A stretch of 5,107 bases of DNA from Boseongicola sp. Its GTDB lineage: Bacteria > Pseudomonadota > Alphaproteobacteria > Rhodobacterales > Rhodobacteraceae. Below the pieces are notes generated by a model. That model was not told where the DNA came from. It did no database searches and saw only the letters and a program-made list of their open reading frames with translations. The stretch's first letter is position 1. Each line of letters opens with the position of its first letter. This document shows, one piece after another, positions 1 through 5,107 of this stretch. The stretch is from NCBI GenBank assembly GCA_013042895.1, contig JABDPD010000332.1, forward strand, positions 1 through 5,107. The letters run 5' to 3'. Made by a program: the position numbers and the translations under genes.

Positions 1-402
1 GTTCTGGCGGCCGCACCGACAGTTGGCGGTGGCGAAACGCCAGCATCGACACTGTGGTGGGACGGTTTCACGATTGCCGCAAACATCAGCGACGAAGATG
101 CCGAAGCAACCTTCATTGCAATGGTGAACGGTATCCGTCCTGAGGTCGTATCGGCAAACAACGACCAAGCGGTTTGGCTGGCTGACGGGTTTACACCTGG
201 TCCAGCTGCTACTGGTGTCTTCGCAACGGCTTCGGCGGGTGCACGTCCTTATCCAATGATCCCGTTCATGGGCCTGATGCACACAGCGCTTGGCAACGAG
301 CTGTCCGACTTCCTACAGGGCAACGAGAGCGCAGAGCAGGCGCTGGCAGACGTTGAAGCCGCCTACACGGCTGCGGCCAAAGAGCAAGGCTTTCTCCAGT
401 AA
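1..402 (+). CDS. ABC transporter periplasmic solute-binding protein, sugar type (C-terminal part)
   Basis: The frame is open from the first base to a TAA stop at 400-402, so only the last 133 residues are visible and the signal peptide and N-lobe lie to the left. The product would bind the transported solute in the periplasm and deliver it to the two permeases that follow. The visible part fits the C-terminal lobe of family 1 solute-binding proteins: an aromatic stretch with STLWWDGFTIA, a helix with DEDAEATFIAMVNGI, a PYPMIPFMGLMHTALGNEL segment, and the usual closing amphipathic helix (SAEQALADVEAAYTAAAKEQGF) that ends CUT1 binding proteins. The clearest support is its place directly before MalF- and MalG-type genes on the same strand. 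A hairpin separates it from the first permease, as is common where the binding protein is made in excess. The substrate cannot be inferred from this fragment. Confidence 0.85.
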   Translation, partial: VLAAAPTVGGGETPASTLWWDGFTIAANISDEDAEATFIAMVNGIRPEVVSANNDQAVWLADGFTPGPAATGVFATASAGARPYPMIPFMGLMHTALGNELSDFLQGNESAEQALADVEAAYTAAAKEQGFLQ

Positions 403-412
403 AGCTTTACTG

Positions 413-436
413 CTGGGGCGCCCCAAGGCGCCCCGG
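413..436 (+). promoter_or_regulatory. Intercistronic GC-rich stem-loop between binding-protein and permease genes
   Basis: The arm GGGGCGCC (415-422) pairs perfectly with GGCGCCCC (427-434) around a CCAA loop. Two more pairs (C413-G436 and a T414-G435 wobble) extend the stem to 10 pairs. It begins 11 bases after the stop of the binding-protein gene and ends 26 bases before the permease start. Only TTTA follows, so it is a poor intrinsic terminator on its own. By analogy with the malE-malF interval, it probably blocks 3' exonucleases or causes partial termination, giving more binding-protein message than permease message. The structure is read directly; the role is inferred. Confidence 0.7.
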
Positions 437-462
437 TTTAACTGGAACGCGGGGGCTTTCAG

Positions 463-1491
463 ATGCCACATAGAACATTCTTCTGGTTTATTTTGCCGTC
501 ACTGGCCGCGATGTTTTTGTTCATCGCTCTGCCAATTGTTTCGGTTGCGTTTCAGTCTCTTTTTATCGAACACGAACAAGTCCTCATTGAAGTCGAAAAC
601 TGCGGTCCATTCGGGTGTGAGACCGAAACCGTGGTCGACAATGAGGCCACTGCCGCCAAGCGCGAAGCAGAGCCACTTGGCCGCTTCAACGGCCTTGGCA
701 CCTATTTTGACCGAGGCCACTTAGCGACCGCCGAAGTGAGCGAAGCATGGTCCACGCGCGAGAGCCTCGGAGGCTTCCTTGGCGAAGTTATGAACTTGCC
801 CTTCTACCGGGCGATGGCTTTCACGCTGACATATACCTTCGTTTGCACGCCGGTTTTGATTCTGCTCGGCCTTGCGGTTGCATTGGGCGTTAACGGACTT
901 CCAAGAGCTTTCAAGGGACCGACGATCTTTGTGTCGCTGCTTCCGATGATCATCACACCGCTCATCGGTTCACTTATATTGTTCTGGATGATCGATGCGG
1001 AAGGTATCTTCGGCAAGACACTCCAGGTCATATTCGACGACCCCGAATTGTCGCTGAAAGCGTCTCCGTCGCTGACGTGGATCACGCTGATTGTCTATGG
1101 GATCTGGAGCTCAACACCGTTTGCCTTCGTGGTCTTTTATGCGGGCCTGCAAACCGTCCCCGAAGACACGCTGGAAGCAGCAATGGTCGATGGTGCGAGT
1201 CGTTGGGAGCGTATCCGCTATGTCGTGATCCCGCACCTGATGCCGCTTGTGGTCTTCATCACGCTGATCCAGCTGATGGACAACTTCCGCGTATTCGAGC
1301 CGATCATCGGCTTCTCGGCGCAGGCGAATGCGTCGTCACTCAGCTCGATCATTTATGACGACCTTAGAGGCGATATCGCGCGGTTCAACTCGGCCGCGGC
1401 GACGTCGATGTTGACGATCATCGGGGTGGCAATCCTGCTAACGCCTGTGCTGATCCGCACGTGGCGCGACTTTAACCGAAAGAGGGCTTGA
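463..1491 (+). CDS. Sugar-type ABC transporter permease, MalF-like (CUT1 family)
   Basis: This 342-residue inner-membrane protein should form half of the transmembrane channel of an importer, pairing with the next gene product. Hydrophobic segments lie at about residues 7-31, 117-143, 153-176, 205-228, 259-276 and 310-332, giving six membrane spans. The cytoplasmic EAA loop that docks on the ATPase is clear at 238-257, with E238-A-A, D243-G244 and the closing I256-P257. A polar region of about 80 residues (34-116) sits between spans 1 and 2 and would be periplasmic. It carries two cysteines in N-C-G-P-F-G-C (C47, C52). This resembles the extra periplasmic loop of MalF but is shorter. The ATG at 463 has a G-run (451-455) as a weak ribosome site 7 bases upstream, and it starts just before the first membrane helix, so the start is plausible. 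The stop is 3 bases before the next start. The substrate is unknown. Confidence 0.95.
   Translation: MPHRTFFWFILPSLAAMFLFIALPIVSVAFQSLFIEHEQVLIEVENCGPFGCETETVVDNEATAAKREAEPLGRFNGLGTYFDRGHLATAEVSEAWSTRESLGGFLGEVMNLPFYRAMAFTLTYTFVCTPVLILLGLAVALGVNGLPRAFKGPTIFVSLLPMIITPLIGSLILFWMIDAEGIFGKTLQVIFDDPELSLKASPSLTWITLIVYGIWSSTPFAFVVFYAGLQTVPEDTLEAAMVDGASRWERIRYVVIPHLMPLVVFITLIQLMDNFRVFEPIIGFSAQANASSLSSIIYDDLRGDIARFNSAAATSMLTIIGVAILLTPVLIRTWRDFNRKRA
1479..1486 (+). promoter_or_regulatory. Ribosome binding site for the second permease
   Basis: AAAGAGGG lies inside the last codons of the first permease and ends 8 bases before the ATG at 1495. It supports that start over the in-frame ATG at 1510, and it implies translational coupling of the two permeases. 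Confidence 0.6.
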
Positions 1492-1494
1492 TCC

Positions 1495-2376
1495 ATGGCA
1501 TCTGGTGCAATGAAACGCTCTCCGGCGCTTGCGGCTTTCGCGACCGGTTTTGTGATCCTTTGGGTGATTGTCGCCTCCTTCCCGTTCCTTTGGACGTTAT
1601 GGGGCTCTTTCAAGGTTCAGGGTGACTTCTTCTCAAAGGCAGACTGGACAAATGCGATCTGGGGAACCCGGACGATCGTGGAAACGGGAGGCGCGTTCAC
1701 CACAAACGGGTATTCGGGTGCCTGGATCGAACAGGAGTTTTGGCGAGCAACGATGAACACGTTCATCGTGGTATTCTTTACGGTTATCATCTCGCTGACC
1801 TTCGGCACGCTTGGCGGCTATGCGCTTGCGCGTTCGGGGTTCCGGTATGCGTTCTGGCTGCTGATGATCGCACTGGTGTTCCGGGCGATGCCGCATATCA
1901 CGCTGGTTTCGGGCTATTTGCTGCCATTCTTTGAGTGGAACGTCTGGGGGCATTTGCCGACGTCGATCATTGTTCTTGTGGCGATCAATCAGCCGTTTAC
2001 ACTTTGGATGCTGCACTCGTTCTTCCTGAACATCCCTAAAGATCTCGATGAAAGCGCCATGGTTGATGGCTGCACGCGGTTTCAGGCCTTCCGTCACGTG
2101 ATCATTCCCGTGATGTGGCCGGGTGTTGTGACCACGGGTCTGTTCAGTTTCCTGTTGGCGTACAACGACTTTGCTGTCACGGCGATGCTGCTCAGCCAAG
2201 AAAACCAGACGATGATTCCGAAAATTGCGAGCTTCCTGGGCTCGACGTTTGAGGAGGGCAACGTGATGTTCGCGGTTGCTGCGGTAGTCTCAGCGACCGC
2301 TCCGCTCTTCGTATTGATCCTGTTCTTCCAGCGCCAGATTGTCAGCGGTCTGACAGCGGGTGCGGTCAAAGGTTAA
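1495..2376 (+). CDS. Sugar-type ABC transporter permease, MalG-like (CUT1 family)
   Basis: This 293-residue inner-membrane protein is the second half of the importer channel. Hydrophobic segments lie at about residues 12-37, 86-111, 119-144, 154-177, 207-230 and 258-279, giving six spans. A periplasmic loop of about 45 residues lies after the first span. The EAA loop that contacts the ATPase is at 186-205: E186-S-A-M-V-D191-G192 then C-T-R-F and the closing I-I-P. The C-terminus, QRQIVSGLTAGAVKG, is the characteristic MalG-type tail, which in MalG contacts the ATPase dimer. The length is normal for the family. The gene follows the first permease by 3 bases and precedes the NTF2-like gene by 8 bases, so it sits in the middle of an operon. 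The family call is very secure; the transported compound is not known. Confidence 0.95.
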   Translation: MASGAMKRSPALAAFATGFVILWVIVASFPFLWTLWGSFKVQGDFFSKADWTNAIWGTRTIVETGGAFTTNGYSGAWIEQEFWRATMNTFIVVFFTVIISLTFGTLGGYALARSGFRYAFWLLMIALVFRAMPHITLVSGYLLPFFEWNVWGHLPTSIIVLVAINQPFTLWMLHSFFLNIPKDLDESAMVDGCTRFQAFRHVIIPVMWPGVVTTGLFSFLLAYNDFAVTAMLLSQENQTMIPKIASFLGSTFEEGNVMFAVAAVVSATAPLFVLILFFQRQIVSGLTAGAVKG

Positions 2377-2384
2377 TAACAAAT

Positions 2385-3389
2385 ATGTCGGGATTTCAGG
2401 CCGAGAAGGCCGTTGTGTTGGCGCAGTACGAGGCCCTCTCCGGTGCGACGTCTGATAGTGTTGCCGGGGTTTTGTCACAGCGCGTGACGCAGAACTGGGC
2501 TTGGCGGGGCGTGCATCCTTTCAATGCTCAAACGGGCGTTGAGGCCGTGGCCGAGACTTTCTGGAAGCCGTTTCTCACGGCTTTCTCCAGAGTGCAGAGA
2601 AGGCAGGACATATTCTTTGCTGGGCGGAACGAAACGGACGGGTTGAAAGGCGTTTGGGTTGTGTCGATGGGACACCTCATGGGCCTGTTTGATGCGCCGT
2701 GGCTGGGAATTAGGCCAACGCGGAAAATCGCTATGCTGCGCTATGCCGAGTTTAACCGTGTAAAGAATGGCCAGATCATTGAGACGGCTTTCTTTTGCGA
2801 TATCCCGCATCTGATGACCCAAGCCGGACAATCACCTTTCCCGCCTGCGACCGCGCAGCATCTGGTTCAACCGGGGCCAATTTCGCACAACGGCCTGCTG
2901 TTTGAGGACGCGCCTGAGGCCGAGGGGAAAGCAACACTAGCAGTGATTAACGCGATGATCAGCGATCTGGGAACGTGGGATTTAGGGGTTCCGATTGAGG
3001 AAGAGCTTGCGCGAACCTGGCATGTCGACATGATCTGGTGGGGACCCGAGGGGATTGGCGCGACCTACACGATTGAGCGCTACGCCAAGCAACACGCCGG
3101 ACCGTTTCGCGCGGCGTTCAAGGAGCGCTCGAAAACTGGTCATTTGGCGAGACTTGCTGAAGGGCATTTCGGCGGCTTCTTTGGCTGGCCGAATTTTCAA
3201 GCCGTCCATGAGGGCGGGCTCATGGGGATGCCATCATCGCAGGGACAAAAGACCGAGTTTCGAGTGGTGGATATCTACCTGCGCCGGGATGACAAACTGG
3301 CTGAGAACTGGATTTTCATCGACATGCTGCACTGGTTGAAGTCGCAGGGCATAGATGTGCTTGAGCGCTTGGCCAAACAGCAGGCCTAA
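2385..3389 (+). CDS. Tandem-domain SnoaL/NTF2-like superfamily protein linked to the sugar transporter
   Basis: The 334-residue product has no signal peptide or membrane span and should be cytoplasmic. It appears to hold two related alpha+beta domains, about residues 1-148 and 180-334. Each begins with helices, continues with a Trp-Gly/Trp-Arg-Gly turn (W40, W219) leading to a Pro-Phe (62-63, 240-241), and ends with a strand pair and a helix (D139-I-P-H142 in the first half, D313-M-L-H316 in the second). This pattern fits the cone-shaped SnoaL/NTF2 fold, whose members include polyketide cyclases, ketosteroid isomerase-like and dehydratase enzymes, and non-catalytic binders. The gene starts 8 bases after the MalG-like gene; an AAAGG (2368-2372) at the end of that gene is the only visible ribosome site, 12 bases away, so translation probably relies on coupling. 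A role in handling the imported compound is inferred from position. The specific reaction cannot be assigned, and the fold assignment is by eye. Confidence 0.78.
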   Translation: MSGFQAEKAVVLAQYEALSGATSDSVAGVLSQRVTQNWAWRGVHPFNAQTGVEAVAETFWKPFLTAFSRVQRRQDIFFAGRNETDGLKGVWVVSMGHLMGLFDAPWLGIRPTRKIAMLRYAEFNRVKNGQIIETAFFCDIPHLMTQAGQSPFPPATAQHLVQPGPISHNGLLFEDAPEAEGKATLAVINAMISDLGTWDLGVPIEEELARTWHVDMIWWGPEGIGATYTIERYAKQHAGPFRAAFKERSKTGHLARLAEGHFGGFFGWPNFQAVHEGGLMGMPSSQGQKTEFRVVDIYLRRDDKLAENWIFIDMLHWLKSQGIDVLERLAKQQA

Positions 3390-3392
3390 CGA

Positions 3393-4430
3393 CTATTCCT
3401 GAGTGATCGAGGCTTCCCAGTTTCGAAGAAAATTGCGGCGGGTCAGACGGTCGAGATAAGCCAGAAGTCCGGGTCCGAGGCGGATGGGTCTGAGTGCGAC
3501 GTTCGATTGCAACGCGTCGGCATCCACCGCGGGCAGACCAGAAGCAGAAACGAGATCCGGGCGGCTTTCGAGGGAAGTCAGGAAGTCGACCATAGTCTGC
3601 GCGTCGGCGACGTTCCGAGCGTTAGAGGAAATCACAGCGGTACGCAGCATGATGTTGGCGAAGTCGCTCATCAAGACAATTCGGTAGCCTCCCTCATCGG
3701 CCAATTGGGCTTGCGCATAGCTTCCAAGAACATTGTAGGCGACAGCAAGTTCACCGTTTCGGACGTCTTCGAGCATGGCTCCGGAGCAGCAATATAGACG
3801 CGTGTCGAGTCGGCCCATCACTTCGAGCAAACGCCAAAAGTTTTCGGAGACGCGCGCATCTTGTGTCGCCATCATGTACCCAAACCCTGAGGTGCGCACG
3901 TCGTAGGTTCCAATCTTGCCGCGGAAGCGGTCAGGTTGCTCCCGCAGCAGGGTGATTAGGGCGTCCCGGGACGTAGGTATGTCATCGGTTGGGAAGGCTT
4001 TATCGGACAGGATCAAGACAGCGGGTTCCTGAGTAAACGCGAAGACCTGGTCGCGCCACTTAGCCCAATCAGGAAGCGCGTCGGTCGTGTTTGAGCGGTA
4101 CGTTTGGGCAAAGCCATCGTTGGCCAGTTTTGTTTGCAGGTCCATGGCGGATGAGATGACAAGGTCGAAATCTTCGCCTTCGTCGTGGACAGCTTTCATT
4201 AGCTCTGTCGTACTAGCTATCGTGTAGTCTATAGAAACAGTCTCGTTTTCTTCTTGAAATGCAAGAAGAATGGGCTCGAAAACGTCCCGGTCGGCAGTCG
4301 AGATTATCCGCAGTTCAGTCTCCGGATTTGGCGCAACATAGCTGGCGCGCTCTTCGATTTCGAACGCGGCGGCGGCATATGTGAATGCAATCGCGGCGGT
4401 TATTGCAGCGGGAAGACAAGCGAGACGCAT
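3393..4430 (-). CDS. Exported periplasmic solute-binding protein, probable sensory partner of the adjacent histidine kinase
   Basis: The 345-residue product begins with a short n-region (Met-Arg), a hydrophobic core of Ala/Ile and an A-A-A-A-F-E cleavage region at about 20-23, so it should be exported by Sec. There is no lipobox. The mature part looks like a type 2 periplasmic binding protein of the iron(III)/PgtC-like group: a first strand ELRIISTADRDVFEPILLAF (39-58), FDLVISSAMDLQTKLANDG (88-106), a hinge-region GKIGTYDVRTSGFGYMMATQ (171-190), and GELAVAYNVLGSYA (226-239). A vicinal Cys pair is at 214-215. The start overlaps the kinase gene by 31 bases and there is no permease beside it. 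Binding proteins paired with kinases (PgtC with PgtB, HptA with HptS) act as ligand sensors, so that is the preferred reading. A transport role with distant permeases cannot be excluded. The ligand is unknown. The stop faces the NTF2-like gene 3 bases away. Confidence 0.85.
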   Translation of the reverse strand: MRLACLPAAITAAIAFTYAAAAFEIEERASYVAPNPETELRIISTADRDVFEPILLAFQEENETVSIDYTIASTTELMKAVHDEGEDFDLVISSAMDLQTKLANDGFAQTYRSNTTDALPDWAKWRDQVFAFTQEPAVLILSDKAFPTDDIPTSRDALITLLREQPDRFRGKIGTYDVRTSGFGYMMATQDARVSENFWRLLEVMGRLDTRLYCCSGAMLEDVRNGELAVAYNVLGSYAQAQLADEGGYRIVLMSDFANIMLRTAVISSNARNVADAQTMVDFLTSLESRPDLVSASGLPAVDADALQSNVALRPIRLGPGLLAYLDRLTRRNFLRNWEASITQE

Positions 4431-5107
4431 GCGCCTTTTGCTCCTTCGTTTCGGGTGATGTTGAGGATTCCACCATGGGCGCGGGCGACTTCGTCTGCGA
4501 TCGTGAGGCCAAGACCAGAGCCAACGATGTCGTCGACGTTCGCACCACGTGAAAACCGGGTTTTCAGGGTATCGGTATCTGTGTCGCCAAACCCCCTGCC
4601 CTGATCCACGATGTCGAGCCGAATTGTATCTGCAACCGTCAAGTGAACCTCGATATCGCTGTCATCTGGTGAGTACTTAATCGCATTGTCGAGAATGTTT
4701 TGGATCGCGCTTTGCAATAGAATGCGGTCACCGGTGAAAGTCGGGGCGAGCTTGGGAATCGTGCAGCGGATCGCCGCATCTTTGAGGTCAGCAGAGGGTT
4801 CCAGTCGGGCAACGGTCTCACGAACCAGTTCCCCCAAATCAATGGTTTCGGTCGCGAGGCTGTCTGTCCGGAAGGTGACCATAGCGTGGTCAAGAAGCTG
4901 GCCGGCGGAGCGCGAGCTTTCATCAATAGCTCGGATCATCTCGCGCATTGTCTGTTTATGCTCCGGCTTGTTTAGTTTTCGATGAGTTACTTCCGCTTTG
5001 GCGCGCACTGTAGCAAGAGGTGTACGGACACGATGGGCGGCCTCGGCTATGAGGTCTTCTGAGCGCAACAGTGAAGCGCGAAGACGGGCGATAAAGGTAT
5101 TGAGGGC
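4400..5107 (-). CDS. Sensor histidine kinase, TctE-like (catalytic half; N-terminus beyond window)
   Basis: The frame stays open to the right edge, so the 235 visible residues are the C-terminal half. The sensor domain, membrane spans and any HAMP lie outside. The visible part starts in the helix before the phospho-acceptor (ALNTFIARLRASL). The H-box is AEAAHRVRTPLATV, with the phospho-accepting His at 5033-5035. The ATP-binding domain is complete: N-box QNILDNAIKYSP (4667-4702), G1 box DQGRGFGD (4583-4606) and G2 box GSGLGLTI (4499-4522), followed by the usual ending VSLVFPLQ. The TTG at 5066-5068 is internal, not a real start, because the family sequence continues upstream. The residue after the His is Arg instead of the more usual Glu; TctE-type kinases also depart from Glu here. 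The gene overlaps the next one by 31 bases. It should autophosphorylate in response to a periplasmic signal and pass phosphate to a response regulator, probably encoded just upstream, outside the window. Confidence 0.93.
   Translation of the reverse strand, partial: ALNTFIARLRASLLRSEDLIAEAAHRVRTPLATVRAKAEVTHRKLNKPEHKQTMREMIRAIDESSRSAGQLLDHAMVTFRTDSLATETIDLGELVRETVARLEPSADLKDAAIRCTIPKLAPTFTGDRILLQSAIQNILDNAIKYSPDDSDIEVHLTVADTIRLDIVDQGRGFGDTDTDTLKTRFSRGANVDDIVGSGLGLTIADEVARAHGGILNITRNEGAKGACVSLVFPLQ
4441..4446 (-). promoter_or_regulatory. Strong ribosome binding site for the binding-protein gene, inside the kinase gene
   Basis: On the minus strand this reads AAGGAG, 10 bases before the ATG at 4430-4428. 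It fixes the start of the binding-protein gene. It also shows that the gene is translated from its own site within the last codons of the kinase reading frame, consistent with coupled expression of the pair. Confidence 0.75.

Noticed and set aside
214..330. Reading the cysteine at residue 5 of the minus-strand binding protein as a lipoprotein anchor
   Set aside because: It is too close to the N-terminus and lacks the L-[A/S]-[G/A]-C lipobox after a hydrophobic core. The A-A-A-A-F-E site fits ordinary signal peptidase cleavage. The coordinates given here are nominal; the codon lies near 4416-4418.
290..724. Plus-strand open frame bridging the end of the binding-protein gene and the start of the first permease
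   Set aside because: It overlaps two secure genes in another frame, and its composition is that of a shifted frame with no domain or ribosome site.
1633..2199. Long open frame (188 codons) on the minus strand, antisense to the second permease
   Set aside because: The translation is rich in Arg, His, Gln and Pro with no recognisable domain, and it lies wholly opposite a secure permease gene. It is a shadow of GC-biased codons.
2475..2831. Minus-strand open frame of 118 codons opposite the NTF2-like gene
   Set aside because: There is no recognisable motif, no clear ribosome site, and it is fully antisense to a better supported gene.
3366..3420. Possible bidirectional terminator at the convergent junction
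   Set aside because: Only 4-bp pairings such as GGCC/GGCC were found, without T-runs, so there is too little to call a terminator.
4254..4604. Plus-strand open frame of 116 codons across the kinase/binding-protein overlap
   Set aside because: It is antisense to two genes with clear family motifs, and its translation has no protein-like pattern.
5066..5068. TTG as the start of the histidine kinase
   Set aside because: The frame continues upstream with residues typical of the helix before the H-box, so this codon is an internal Leu and the gene is cut by the window edge.

Overview
The window looks like a stretch of alphaproteobacterial chromosome, most likely a marine Rhodobacterales (Roseobacter-type) bacterium. 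That assignment is an inference from the moderate G+C, the codon choice, the tight operon packing and the style of the proteins (a TctE-like kinase with an H-R-V-R-T-P H-box, and a CUT1 transporter followed by an NTF2-like gene). No species-specific marker is present. The window is almost entirely coding; the only gap of any size is about 60 bases. No tRNA, rRNA, insertion sequence, CRISPR array, attachment site or origin was seen.

Left block, plus strand (1-3389): this is the 3' part of a sugar-type (CUT1, MalEFGK-like) ABC importer operon. It starts inside the gene for a periplasmic solute-binding protein (1-402). A 60-base gap follows, holding a strong GC-rich hairpin. Next come two MalF/MalG-type membrane permeases (463-1491 and 1495-2376) and a gene of the SnoaL/NTF2-like superfamily with two tandem domains (2385-3389). 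The last three genes are separated by 3 and 8 bases, so they are almost certainly co-transcribed. No ATPase gene is visible. It should lie upstream of base 1, or the system shares a multitask ATPase encoded elsewhere. The NTF2-like protein is probably a cytoplasmic enzyme or binding protein acting on the imported compound, but the substrate cannot be read from the sequence.

Right block, minus strand (3393-5107): a sensor histidine kinase gene enters from the right edge (5107-4400, 5' end missing). It overlaps by 31 bases with a gene for an exported periplasmic solute-binding protein (4430-3393). There is no permease next to this binding protein, and it is translationally coupled to a kinase. 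It is therefore best explained as an extracytoplasmic sensory subunit of the kinase, in the manner of PgtC or HptA, rather than as a transport subunit. A response-regulator gene would be expected just beyond the right edge.

The two blocks converge tail to tail with only 3 bases between stop codons (3390-3392) and no obvious terminator between them. Whether the sensor pair controls the neighbouring importer is an open and testable question.
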